DNA from: Collinsella sp.
GTDB taxonomy: Bacteria; Actinomycetota; Coriobacteriia; Coriobacteriales; Coriobacteriaceae
Length of the DNA stretch: 24,542 nt
Reading direction: 5' to 3'
Assembly: GCA_031294825.1 (NCBI GenBank)
Contig: JAUMPM010000060.1
Coordinates: forward strand, 1 to 24,542
Position numbers and translations under genes: made by a program. Shown piece after piece: positions 6,948-14,496 of the stretch. The notes under the pieces were generated by a model. That model ran no database searches. It saw nothing but the letters and a program-made list of their open reading frames with translations, and was not told where the DNA came from. How positions within the stretch are numbered: position 1 is the stretch's first letter; each line of letters begins with the position of its first letter.

Positions 6948-7667
6948 CTACAGCTGGCGCAGGCCCTCTTCCAGGCCGGTCTTGCTGTCGGTCTTCTCGT
7001 CGCGCATCTTGATGGCGCGGGCGGGGACACCGGCCACGACGGCGCCGGCGGGGACGTCCTCGACGCACACGGCGCCGGCGGCAACTACAGCACCCTTGCC
7101 CACGTGCACGCCTTCCAGGACCACGGCGTTTGCGCCGATCATGACATCGTCCTCGATGATGACGGGCGTGGCGCTGGCGGGCTCCACAACGCCTGCCAGC
7201 ACGGTGCCGGCGCCGATGTGGCAGTTCTTGCCCACGGTGGCGCGACCGCCCAGCACGGCGCCCATATCGATCATGGAACCCTCGCCGATAACGGAGCCGA
7301 TGTTGATGATGGCGCCCATCATGATGACGGCACGGTCGCCAATCTCGACGCGGTCGCGGATGATCGCGCCCGGCTCGATGCGGGCGTTGATGCCCTTAAG
7401 GTCGAGCATGGGCACGGCGGAGTTGCGGCAATCGTTTTCAACGTCGTAGTAATCGATGGAATCGGCATTGGCGTCCAGGATGGTCTTGAGCTCGTCCCAG
7501 TCGCCAAAGACGGTCTTGCCGCGACGGCCGCCGTAGACATGTGCGTCGCCCCAGGCAACCTTCATGCCCGGCTTCTCGCGCACGTACAGCTTGACGGGCG
7601 TCTTTTTGGGCGCGGTGGCGATGTAGTTGATAATCTCCTGTGCATCCATCTCGGCTGCGTTGCTCAT
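6948..7667 (-). CDS. dapH: Tetrahydrodipicolinate N-acetyltransferase
   Basis: This enzyme transfers an acetyl group from acetyl-CoA to tetrahydrodipicolinate, committing the pathway to the acetylated diaminopimelate branch known from Bacillus. The 239-residue protein has an N-terminal alpha/beta part (AQEIINYIATAPKKTPVKLY) and, from about residue 90 to 215, left-handed beta-helix hexapeptide repeats (IEPGAIIRDRVEIGDRAVIM, then GSVIGEG, ATVGKNCHIGAG, VMIGANAVVLEGVHVGKGAVV). Length and the KKTPVKLY motif match DapH rather than the longer succinyltransferase DapD. ATG 7667 follows AAAGGAG with a 9-nt spacer. It is last in the riboswitch-led lysA-dapA/dapB/dapH transcript, 39 nt after dapB. Confidence 0.92.
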   Translation of the reverse strand: MSNAAEMDAQEIINYIATAPKKTPVKLYVREKPGMKVAWGDAHVYGGRRGKTVFGDWDELKTILDANADSIDYYDVENDCRNSAVPMLDLKGINARIEPGAIIRDRVEIGDRAVIMMGAIINIGSVIGEGSMIDMGAVLGGRATVGKNCHIGAGTVLAGVVEPASATPVIIEDDVMIGANAVVLEGVHVGKGAVVAAGAVCVEDVPAGAVVAGVPARAIKMRDEKTDSKTGLEEGLRQL

Positions 7668-7706
7668 TTGCTATCTCTCCTTTGGGTGGATTCGGTTGAT
7701 ACCTGG

Positions 7707-8447
7707 TTAGGCAAACATGACCTTGTCGAACGTATAGAAGCCGGGTTCGCGGGTGACGAGCTTCTGCGCGGCTGCCAAGGCGCCGTTGACAAAGATCTGA
7801 CGGCTCGTGGCGCGGTGGGTGAGCGTGACCTCCTCGTCCTGGCCAAAGAAGCTCACCTCGTGCACGCCGGCGACGGTGCCGCCGCGCAGCGAGTGCATAC
7901 CGATTTCCTTGGGATCGCGTGCTCCGCACATGCCCTCGCGGCCATAGACGGGGTGGTAGCCTGCCTCGGGCTCGGCTTCGACGACGGCGTCGAGCAGTAG
8001 CTTGGCAGTGCCGCTGGGGGCGTCGACCTTTTGGTTGTGGTGCGTCTCGACGATTTCGCAGTCAAAGCCGGGCAGCTCGCGTGTAGCCTGCGCTACCAGA
8101 TGGCGCAGGGCTGCGATACCGATGGAGTAATTGCCCGAGTGCATAACGCGGGTGTTCTGGCCCAGTTCACGCAGGCGGTCCATCTGCTCGGGGGTGTAGC
8201 CTGTGGTGCCTGAGACCAACGCCGCGCCCGTGCGCTCGACATAGGCGACGACGGCGTCGAAGGTCGCGACGTTCGAGAAGTCGATGATGACGTCGGCAGC
8301 CGGTGCGTTCTCGAGCTCGCTCAAATCGAAGCCAATCTGGGCCACGATATCAAAAACGGGCTGCCCGGCGGCGTCGACAATGCCTTCGGCGGTAGTGCGG
8401 ATGAGCGAGCCCATGCGGCCCGTTCCCATAATGACGGTCTTAATCAA
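7707..8447 (-). CDS. dapB: 4-hydroxy-tetrahydrodipicolinate reductase
   Basis: Reduces the DapA product with NAD(P)H to tetrahydrodipicolinate. The 246-residue protein has the N-terminal nucleotide-binding motif MGTGRMGS and the catalytic/substrate segment ETHHNQKVDAPSGTAK, both diagnostic. The start is TTG 8447, giving the family N-terminus MIKTVIMGTGRMG. AAGGGAG lies 9 nt upstream, within the end of dapA. It overlaps the dapA stop by 8 nt, so translation is probably coupled to the fusion gene upstream. The TTG start may keep its level low. Length is slightly under the usual 260-270 but no motif is missing. Confidence 0.93.
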   Translation of the reverse strand: MIKTVIMGTGRMGSLIRTTAEGIVDAAGQPVFDIVAQIGFDLSELENAPAADVIIDFSNVATFDAVVAYVERTGAALVSGTTGYTPEQMDRLRELGQNTRVMHSGNYSIGIAALRHLVAQATRELPGFDCEIVETHHNQKVDAPSGTAKLLLDAVVEAEPEAGYHPVYGREGMCGARDPKEIGMHSLRGGTVAGVHEVSFFGQDEEVTLTHRATSRQIFVNGALAAAQKLVTREPGFYTFDKVMFA

Positions 8448-10749
8448 GTAGACCAGCTCCCTTCAGAGCATCGGTAAGTGCGGCTCGCGTGTCGTCTGCC
8501 ATGGGGCACAGCGGCATACGGTAGTTTGCCTCGATCATGCCCATCTGGGCGAGCGCTTCCTTGACGGGGATGGGGTTGACCTCGCTAAAGAGGGCGTTGA
8601 TGAGCGGCTGGCCGGCAATTTGGATATCGCGGGCGCGTGCCACGTCACCGTCCAGATAGGCGCGGCACATGTCGTGCACGAGCTGCGGCTGCACGTCGGC
8701 CCATACGCTGATGGTACCCGAGGCGCCCAGGCTCATGAGCGGTACGGTAAGCGCGTCCTCGCCCGAGTACATGCGGAAGTCGTCGGACAGCAGGTGGGCG
8801 ATCTTGGCCGCGTAGGCGACGTTGCCAGAGGCTTCCTTAATACCCATGATGTTAGGATGTGCGGCAAGGCGCTCTACGTTGCGCTCGCTGATACCGCAGC
8901 CGCAGCGGCCGGGGATGTTGTACAGGATGCAGGGGATGTCAACGGCATCGGCGACGGTCTTAAAGTGCTGATAGATACCCTCTTCGTTGGACTTGTTGTA
9001 GTAGGGGGTAATGAGCAGCAGACCGTCGGCGCCCAGGCCCTGATAGGTGAGCGACTTGGTGAGCATGGTCTGCGTGGAGTTGGAGCCCGAGCCGGCGATG
9101 ACGGGGACGCGTCCTGCAACATGCTTGACCACGGCGGCGACGACGGAGTTGTCCTCGTCATCGGTCATCGTGGCGCTCTCACCGGTGGTGCCCAGGGTGA
9201 GGATGGCGTCGGTGCCATTTTGCAAGTGGAAATCGATAAGGCGCTCGAGCGCGTCAAAGTCGACGCTGCCGTCCTTTTTAAACGGCGTGACGAGGGCGAC
9301 GATCGAGCCCTCGAGGTTGCGGATATCCATGTTCTTCTCCTTCGCTTCCGCGATCTGGATGCGTTTGTTCCATTGGGCGGCGACGGCCAGGCGCTCGTCC
9401 TGAGCGCGACGACGAGCGCTTTCGGCACGCGATTTGGCCAGCAGCTCACGGCCGCACGGCAGCACGTCGAGCGTGGCAAAATAATCGCCCGGGCGCTCGG
9501 CGCGGCGGATAAGGTCGGCCGAGCCGTCGGGGCGCAGCAACACCTCGGCCGAGCGCAGCCGTCCGTTGTAGTTGTAGCCCATGGAGTAGCCATGCGCACC
9601 GGTATCGTGGATTACAAGCAGGTCACCCATGTCGATATGCGGCAGCTTGCGATCGATAGCGAACTTGTCGTTGTTCTCGCATAGGTTGCCCGTGATGTCA
9701 TAGGTGTTCGTGACGGGCGCTGTGGCCTTGTCGGCGCCGCCCGGCTGACCCATCACCGTAATGTGGTGGTAGGCGCCATACATGGCAGGGCGAATCAAAT
9801 CGACGGCGCTTGCATCGACACCGATATAGTCCTTGTAGATCTGCTTCTCGTGGATAGCCTTGGTGACCAGGCAGCCGTAGGGACCCATCATAAAGCGGCC
9901 CATCTCAGTGCAGATGGCCACATCGCCCATGCCGGCGGGAACCAGGATCTCGTCGTATGCCGCGTGTACTCCCTCGCCGATGGCGCGAATGTCGTTGGCC
10001 TGCTGCTCGGGCAGGTAGGGGATGCCGACGCCGCCGGACAGATTGATGAAGACGACGTGTGCGCCGGTCTCGCGCTCCAGGCGTACGGCAAGCTCAAAGA
10101 GGATGCGCGCGAGCTTGGGGTAGTAGTCGTTGGTGACGGTGTTGCTGGCAAGGAATGCGTGGATGCCAAAGTCCTCGGCGCCCTTGGCCTTGAGCATGCG
10201 GAAGGCCTCGAAGAGTTGCTCGGTGGTCATGCCATATTTGGAGTCGCCCGGGTTGTCCATGATGCCGTTGGAGAGCTGGAACAGACCGCCTGGATTAAAG
10301 CGGCAGCTGACCGTTTTGGGGATGGGCCCCGCAACGCGCTCAAAGAACTCGATGTGGCTGATGTCGTCAAAGTTGACGATGGCGCCCAGCTTGTCGGCGA
10401 GCTCAAAGTCGGCAGCCGGCGTGTCGTTGGACGAGAACATGATGTCGTGTCCTGTGATACCCAGCGAGCGGGCGATCATGAGCTCGGTATAGCTCGAGCA
10501 ATCGCAGCCGCAGCCGTATTCGTTGAGAATGGAGATGAGCGCCGGGTTGGGGTTGGCCTTGACGGCAAAGTATTCCTTAAAGCCCGGGTTCCATGCAAAG
10601 GCGTCGCGCACTTCTTGCATGTTGCGGCGGATGCCCGCCTCGTCGTATAGATGAAACGGCGTGGGGAACTGCTCGACGATATGCTCGAGTGTCTCCTTGT
10701 CCACAAACGGCTGCTTGGCCGCATATGCCTCGTTGGGGGTCAATGCCAT
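8440..10749 (-). CDS. lysA-dapA: LysA-DapA fusion: diaminopimelate decarboxylase + dihydrodipicolinate synthase
   Basis: One uninterrupted 769-codon frame carries the last and the first dedicated enzymes of lysine synthesis. Residues 1-430 are a PLP-dependent decarboxylase: Lys64 in FAVKANPNP binds PLP, GGVGIPYLP supplies the glycine loop, GNLCENND holds the active-site Cys-Glu, and HDTGAHGYSMGYNYNG follows. Residues 474-769 are a complete class I aldolase-type DapA: GTTGES (the 2-oxo acid site), Tyr610 in LYNIPGRCG and the Schiff-base Lys638 in GIKEAS. The linker (about 434-473) is charged and helical-looking. I checked its 30 codons before the dapA ATG and found no stop. An internal SD (9337-9342) precedes Met474, so free DapA may also be made. 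The start is ATG 10749, with GAGG 10 nt upstream, under a lysine riboswitch. Lysine feedback residues cannot be judged. Confidence 0.88.
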   Translation of the reverse strand: MALTPNEAYAAKQPFVDKETLEHIVEQFPTPFHLYDEAGIRRNMQEVRDAFAWNPGFKEYFAVKANPNPALISILNEYGCGCDCSSYTELMIARSLGITGHDIMFSSNDTPAADFELADKLGAIVNFDDISHIEFFERVAGPIPKTVSCRFNPGGLFQLSNGIMDNPGDSKYGMTTEQLFEAFRMLKAKGAEDFGIHAFLASNTVTNDYYPKLARILFELAVRLERETGAHVVFINLSGGVGIPYLPEQQANDIRAIGEGVHAAYDEILVPAGMGDVAICTEMGRFMMGPYGCLVTKAIHEKQIYKDYIGVDASAVDLIRPAMYGAYHHITVMGQPGGADKATAPVTNTYDITGNLCENNDKFAIDRKLPHIDMGDLLVIHDTGAHGYSMGYNYNGRLRSAEVLLRPDGSADLIRRAERPGDYFATLDVLPCGRELLAKSRAESARRRAQDERLAVAAQWNKRIQIAEAKEKNMDIRNLEGSIVALVTPFKKDGSVDFDALERLIDFHLQNGTDAILTLGTTGESATMTDDEDNSVVAAVVKHVAGRVPVIAGSGSNSTQTMLTKSLTYQGLGADGLLLITPYYNKSNEEGIYQHFKTVADAVDIPCILYNIPGRCGCGISERNVERLAAHPNIMGIKEASGNVAYAAKIAHLLSDDFRMYSGEDALTVPLMSLGASGTISVWADVQPQLVHDMCRAYLDGDVARARDIQIAGQPLINALFSEVNPIPVKEALAQMGMIEANYRMPLCPMADDTRAALTDALKGAGLLD
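9337..9342 (-). promoter_or_regulatory. Internal ribosome-binding site before the dapA part of the fusion
   Basis: On the minus strand AAGGAG lies 6 nt before ATG 9330, which is Met1 of a canonical 296-residue DapA. A perfect SD at ideal spacing inside an ORF suggests separate initiation or a recent gene fusion. Confidence 0.6.
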
Positions 10750-10820
10750 GTCCCGTAAACCTCGCTATCCAGACGGCGCCATCTGCGCATCGAATCCGCA
10801 TAGCGTGGACCCAATGTCCG

Positions 10821-10977
10821 GATAGCGCTCCCGCATTGCTGCAGACAGTCCTGTGGGTGTTTCCCACAGGCCCACCAGGTTGTTCGTGCCCGAAAAACCC
10901 AGTTCGGCGGGTTTCGCCTCCCCACGGGGTCAAAGCCTGCCGGCTCGCCCGCGGCTCTTCGTGCCCGCGCCTCTATC
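10821..10977 (-). ncRNA. Lysine riboswitch (L box)
   Basis: Read on the minus strand, the leader shows the L-box landmarks in order: GATAG (10977-10973) with AGAGGCGC at the 5' side, the GGCGAAACCCGCCGAA hairpin segment, a hairpin CCTGTGGG/CCCACAGG, GGACTGTC, and 3' GGAGCGCTATC. The 3' CTATC (10825-10821) pairs with GATAG to close P1. Lysine binding normally stabilises P1 and turns off lysine genes; here the target is lysA-dapA, dapB and dapH. The P1 3' strand (10816-10827) is also complementary over 12 nt, with one G-U, to 10763-10774, just before the SD. That is a credible switching helix, probably acting on translation. Confidence 0.88.
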
Positions 10978-10980
10978 AAG

Positions 10981-11012
10981 TGGTAAAGACCCTATCACGT
11001 TGCACTTTACCA
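10981..11012. promoter_or_regulatory. 8-bp inverted repeat between divergent promoters
   Basis: TGGTAAAG (10981-10988) and CTTTACCA (11005-11012) are perfect inverted copies 16 bp apart, just upstream of the riboswitch and within the divergent intergenic region. AT-rich TATATAA (11027-11033) nearby offers a -10 in either direction. It may be a transcription factor operator; the regulator is unknown. Confidence 0.4.
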
Positions 11013-11127
11013 AACAAGAGTATTCGTATATAACGTTTAAAAAATGCAGGGATATGCTGGAAACATGTGCGCCACAATCCTGTATCACAATAAGTTGCAA
11101 CAGATGTGCCTCACGAAGGGATCCTCT

Positions 11128-12315
11128 ATGACCGAGCTCCAAGAACTCCGTCGCTATCGCCGCGATCTCCATCGCATTCCGGAGCTCGATTTCGATCTTC
11201 CGCAAACCATTGCCTATATCGAGGGCGTGCTGGCACCGCTCGCTTGCGAGGTGACCCATCCGTGCCCCAGCTGCGTCTGTGCTTTCTTCGACGCCGGCGT
11301 TGATGCCGCGCATGCCACGGCGATTCGCGCCGATATGGATGCGCTGCCCATCGCGGAGGCGACGGGAGCGGCCTTTGCCTCGACCCATCCCGGCAAGATG
11401 CACGCTTGCGGACATGACGGACACATGGCCATGGCACTTGCCGCCGCGACGTATGTCGACCGTACGATTCGCGAGCAGCCGGGCGCCATTAGGCGCAATG
11501 TGCTCTTTGTGTTCCAGCCGGCCGAGGAAACGACCGGTGGTGCCAAGACGGTATGCGAGAGCGGCGTGTTCGAGCGCTACGGGGCGGATCTCATCTTCGG
11601 CTTCCACGTGTGGCCCGATCTGCCCGCCGGCACGTTGGCGAGCTGCCCCGGTCCGTTGCTGGCGCGTTCGAGTGAGACGCACATTCATATTCACGGGACG
11701 AGCATCCATATCGCTAAGACCTATGGCGTTCCGGTCGAGGAGTCGCACGATGCGGCGCTGGCGGCTGCCAAGTTCTTGGTTGCCGAGCGCGAACTGATGG
11801 ACGAGCTGGGCACCGACGAGCCCTGTATCGGTAAGTTTGGTCTGCTGCAGGCCGGTACGGTTTGCAACGCGGTGGCGGGGGAGGCCCATGTGGCCGGAAG
11901 CCTGCGTGTGTTTACGGACGACATGTTCGACCGTGCGCGCGAGGGCGTACGCCGTGTGCTCGACGAGGCGTGCACCGCAACGGGCTGCACGTATGATCTC
12001 GACTTTGCCGAGGGCTATCCACCGGTCGATAACGACCCCGAGCTGTTTGCCAGCGTCGCGCCTGCCTTGTCCGAACTGCAACTTGTGGACGAGCCGCTGC
12101 TAATCGCCGAGGATTTCGCCTTCTATCAGCGCTATCTGCCGGGCGTGTTCTTCTTGCTGGGCACGGGCGTGCCGGAGGGTCAAGAAAACCCGAGTGATCC
12201 GGATGGCTGTCCCGCCTATGCCACGAGCGCTCTGCATACCGATACCATGCTCTTTGACGAGGAAATTCTGCTCAAAGGCCTCGATGTCTACAAACGATTG
12301 CTTCTGCTTGGTTAA
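11128..12315 (+). CDS. M20D-family amidohydrolase, probable N-acetyl-diaminopimelate deacetylase
   Basis: A 395-residue metal-dependent amidohydrolase. Metal-ligand motifs are visible: HRIPELDFD near the N-terminus, Cys94 and His96 in MHACGHDGH, Glu133-Glu134 in QPAEETTGG, His160 in GFHVWP, and C-terminal EDFAFY and ALHTDTML. The family includes hippurate hydrolases, aminoacylases and N-acetyl-LL-diaminopimelate deacetylase. Position next to lysA-dapA/dapB/dapH, and the presence of the acetyl branch enzyme DapH, favour the deacetylase, but the sequence alone does not prove it. ATG 11128 has GAAGGG 7 nt upstream; the in-frame ATG at 11044 adds a non-family extension. It is divergent from the lysine operon, so it is outside riboswitch control. 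Confidence 0.85.
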   Translation: MTELQELRRYRRDLHRIPELDFDLPQTIAYIEGVLAPLACEVTHPCPSCVCAFFDAGVDAAHATAIRADMDALPIAEATGAAFASTHPGKMHACGHDGHMAMALAAATYVDRTIREQPGAIRRNVLFVFQPAEETTGGAKTVCESGVFERYGADLIFGFHVWPDLPAGTLASCPGPLLARSSETHIHIHGTSIHIAKTYGVPVEESHDAALAAAKFLVAERELMDELGTDEPCIGKFGLLQAGTVCNAVAGEAHVAGSLRVFTDDMFDRAREGVRRVLDEACTATGCTYDLDFAEGYPPVDNDPELFASVAPALSELQLVDEPLLIAEDFAFYQRYLPGVFFLLGTGVPEGQENPSDPDGCPAYATSALHTDTMLFDEEILLKGLDVYKRLLLLG

Positions 12316-12359
12316 TTGGCGAAGGATACCTGCTCTAGAAAATACGAACAAATGTACGC

Positions 12360-12405
12360 TATAATAGAGATGTAAGTCTATAGAAACGTTTGACGTTATT
12401 AACGT
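12360..12405 (+). promoter_or_regulatory. Promoter and operator of the HigBA-type pair
   Basis: A perfect -10 TATAAT (12360-12365) in the context ACGCTATAATAG is followed by the palindrome ACGTT-ATT-AACGT (12393-12405), 11 nt before the toxin start. The palindrome is a good candidate for autoregulation by the HigA-like antitoxin. The -35 is not clear. Confidence 0.6.
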
Positions 12406-12416
12406 AAGGCGATACT

Positions 12417-12698
12417 ATGATTGCATCGTATAAAGATGAGGATACCGAACGCTTTGCCATGGGTGTGCGGGTCAGGAGGTTCGTGCCCTTTGAGCGCGTT
12501 ATGCTGAGGAAGATTCGCCAACTGCAGGTTTGTGCTTCGCTTGATGATCTTCGCGTTCCGCCGGGCAACCGCCTGGAAGCTTTGAAGGGCGATCGTGCCG
12601 GTCAATATAGCATCCGTGTTAACGAGCGCTATCGGGTCTGTTTTGAGTGGAGACAGGAGATGGCTTGGAATGTCGAAATCGTCGATTATCACAAGTGA
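12417..12698 (+). CDS. higB: HigB/RelE-type toxin
   Basis: A 93-residue basic protein of the HigB branch of the RelE superfamily, expected to cleave mRNA at the ribosome. The typical core is visible: LRVPPGNRLEALKGDRAGQY, then SIRVNERYRVCFEW, and the C-terminal EIVDYHK with the final His-Lys. HigB toxins are usually about 92 residues. The toxin precedes its antitoxin, which is the Hig-type gene order, and the two overlap by 29 nt. The SD is weak (TAAGGCG, 12404-12410). I see no defect in the active core. Confidence 0.88.
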   Translation: MIASYKDEDTERFAMGVRVRRFVPFERVMLRKIRQLQVCASLDDLRVPPGNRLEALKGDRAGQYSIRVNERYRVCFEWRQEMAWNVEIVDYHK

Positions 12699-13011
12699 TG
12701 AGACCTCGTCCGATTTGCTGTCGCCAGTGACTCCTGGTGAGCTTCTCAAAGAGGAGTTTCTTGTTCCCATGGGCATTTCTCAATATCGCCTTGCGAAAGA
12801 GACCGGGATTCCGGCTCAGCGTATCGGGCAGATTGTCTTGGGAAAACGTCGCGTGACGGCCGACACCGACCTCCGTCTTTGCCGTTATTTTGGCCTGACG
12901 GATGGTTATTGGCTGCGCGCTCAGGTGGCGTTTGACCTTGAGGCCGAGAAAAGGCGGATCGAACCGGAACTCGATAAGATCGTTCCTGTTCAGCAGACCA
13001 TTGCGCTGTAG
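12670..13011 (+). CDS. higA: HigA-type antitoxin with HTH domain
   Basis: A 113-residue XRE-family antitoxin that should bind HigB and repress the operon. The HigA signature begins with TPGELLKEEFLVPMGISQY and continues through an HTH (LAKETGIPAQRIGQIVLGKRR) to TADTDLRLCRYFGLTDGYWL. The C-terminal helix region (FDLEAEKRRIEPELDKI) completes the normal length. The start is ATG 12670, within the end of the toxin gene; AGGAG (12655-12659) lies about 10 nt upstream. A longer in-frame start at 12595 would extend into toxin coding sequence without family similarity. Confidence 0.88.
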   Translation: MSKSSIITSDETSSDLLSPVTPGELLKEEFLVPMGISQYRLAKETGIPAQRIGQIVLGKRRVTADTDLRLCRYFGLTDGYWLRAQVAFDLEAEKRRIEPELDKIVPVQQTIAL

Positions 13012-13040
13012 TGCTTAAAGATGATGGGGGTGGCGTGACG

Positions 13041-13364
13041 ATGAAGCGACGCCGACAGCCTGCCGTATATAGTCCGGGTGGATGCGGGTGCGGTTTGCTG
13101 CTGCTTCCGGTCATCGCTGTGAGCATTGGCGTGATGTTTGTGCTTGCTGGGCTGGCTGCAGCAGCGCTTGTGCTGTTGATTGCGGCCATTGGCGTGACGA
13201 TTTGGCTCTGCCGCAATCGCGAGCAACGCCGTGCCGACGGTAAAACCAATGTCGGATGGGCCATCTTTTTGGTTGTCACCTACCTATTGAGTATCAGTTA
13301 TCTGGCGTTCTTTATCTTGTTGCTTGTGAGCACCTTTACCGGGGAATCCGTAACGGTGGGGTAG
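13041..13364 (+). CDS. Small membrane protein, unknown
   Basis: A 107-residue protein with a basic N-terminus (MKRRRQP), a Gly-Cys turn (GGCGCG) and two or three hydrophobic helices covering about residues 18-60. After a basic loop (CRNREQRRADGK) there is a last helix at about 72-100 (GWAIFLVVTYLLSISYLAFF). The positive-inside rule predicts a cytoplasmic N-terminus. ATG 13041 has a G-rich SD (GGGGGTGG) about 6-8 nt upstream; GTG 13011, overlapping the higA stop, is also in frame and would couple it to the toxin-antitoxin operon. I do not recognise the family. Its place directly behind higA suggests co-transcription. Confidence 0.6.
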   Translation: MKRRRQPAVYSPGGCGCGLLLLPVIAVSIGVMFVLAGLAAAALVLLIAAIGVTIWLCRNREQRRADGKTNVGWAIFLVVTYLLSISYLAFFILLLVSTFTGESVTVG

Positions 13365-13425
13365 GCTTCGACGAGCTTCTTGAGGATGAAGCGAGGGGCG
13401 GACTCTGAATGAACCGCGCCCCGCA

Positions 13426-13668
13426 TCAACAAGTTTCATTCGTTGTGTAGCAATCCGAATGTACAAGCGTTTGGCGTGAGAGCACCGCCGCCAGCAACAC
13501 GGGAAGGCAGGCTGCAATCGCCAGCCCCCATGCCAGCTCATCGCAATAGATTCCATAAGGACTCCCCAACAGGACATAGGCCAACTAACGAGCCCATCAT
13601 CCGCTGCGGTCACAAATTGGCTGACAGCTGAATCATCGCTATAAAACGCGAGGTAAAATGCCCAAAGA
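13426..13668 (-). pseudogene. Frameshifted remnant of a membrane protein gene
   Basis: On the minus strand one frame reads INLWAFYLAFYSDDSAV and continues to FVTAADDGLVS. Near 13590 the protein-like reading moves to the -1 frame: LAYVLLGSPYGIYCDELAWG, then LAIAACLPVLLAAVLSRQTL, ending at TGA 13426-13428. Both parts look like natural membrane-protein sequence, while the unshifted continuation is Cys/Trp/Arg-rich and unnatural. There is no start codon or SD. This is inferred from composition only. The rest of the 370-nt gap between the membrane protein and the EcsC gene holds only a weak GC-rich hairpin near 13394-13421. Confidence 0.35.
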
Positions 13669-13734
13669 TTGATGGATGGTTCGCAGAATTTGCAAGGGTT
13701 ATTGAGAAAGCAAAGCTGCGAGAAAGGAAGAGCC

Positions 13735-14490
13735 ATGGCTAAGAAGACGGGAGAGAAAGACACGGTTGGAAGGGCCAAAGGTTTCGAGATGCCCATCGAT
13801 GAGGAATCGGCTGGCAAGCTGCTCGATACCATCTACAGGAGCGCACTGAATGGCGTCCCTAAGGTGAGTCGCTCGGTCGACGAGATGGTTGAGGACTACA
13901 CGGGAAAGGCGAAGTCACCCGATGATGCCGCAAGGGCACTCGCAAAGTGGCAGATCATGAAATGCGGAACCTCAGGTTTCGTCACCGGGCTCGGGGGCTT
14001 GATTACGCTTCCGGTCGCAATTCCCGCGAACATAAGCAGCGTCATGTACGTCCAGATGCGCATGATCGCCTGCATCGCGAAGATGGGTGGCTATGACGTT
14101 ACGTCCGACCAAGTTCAGACGATGATCTACATGTGTCTCACGGGTACGACGGCGAGTGATCTTGTCAAAATGGGGCTCATCAAGACTGGGACGAAATCGC
14201 TTGAGGTCGCAATCAAGAAGATTCCCGGGGCGGCACTCGTGAAGATCAACCAGAAGGTCGGCTTCAGATTTATCACGAAGTTCGGCGAGAAAGGCATCAT
14301 TAACCTCGGGAAAATGCTGCCCCTCGCCGGCGGCGTGATTGGCGGCGGTGTGGACGTGGCATCGACGAGCATCATTGCTAAGAACGCCATCAGGATGTTC
14401 ATGGAGGGCGAGGACCCCGATGGAACCCTGCCCACTGAAGCGGAGGTCGAAAGCATCGAAGATGTTGAGGTGGAAAGCGACCTGCTTTAG
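13735..14490 (+). CDS. EcsC-family protein
   Basis: A 251-residue protein resembling the EcsC family, whose biochemical role is unsettled. Visible features are a charged N-terminus, a hydrophobic Gly-rich segment at about 84-115 (FVTGLGGLITLPVAIPANIS, then SVMYVQMRMIACIAKMGGYD), a basic middle, and a second Gly-rich segment at about 200-222 (LPLAGGVIGGGVDVASTSII). The C-terminus is very acidic. The start is ATG 13735 with GAAAGGAAG a few nt upstream; the in-frame ATG at 13669 gives an unrelated extension. Codon use, with AGG and ATA-type choices, differs somewhat from the housekeeping genes, and the gene is flanked by degraded sequence on both sides, which suggests transfer. Confidence 0.75.
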   Translation: MAKKTGEKDTVGRAKGFEMPIDEESAGKLLDTIYRSALNGVPKVSRSVDEMVEDYTGKAKSPDDAARALAKWQIMKCGTSGFVTGLGGLITLPVAIPANISSVMYVQMRMIACIAKMGGYDVTSDQVQTMIYMCLTGTTASDLVKMGLIKTGTKSLEVAIKKIPGAALVKINQKVGFRFITKFGEKGIINLGKMLPLAGGVIGGGVDVASTSIIAKNAIRMFMEGEDPDGTLPTEAEVESIEDVEVESDLL

Positions 14491-14496
14491 TCCTTG

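Noticed and set aside
7104..8000. A 298-codon plus-strand ORF opposite dapH/dapB
   Set aside because: Composition is Asp/Ala/Gly/His-rich shadow sequence; dapH hexapeptide repeats and dapB motifs on the minus strand are clear.
10930..12081. A 383-codon minus-strand ORF across the M20 gene and the riboswitch region
   Set aside because: It is antisense to a gene with clear metal-binding motifs and has no recognisable domain or SD.
13284..13832. A 182-codon minus-strand ORF as an intact gene
   Set aside because: Only part reads like protein, and the natural-looking reading shifts frame near 13590; it also overlaps the EcsC gene start. Reported as a remnant instead.
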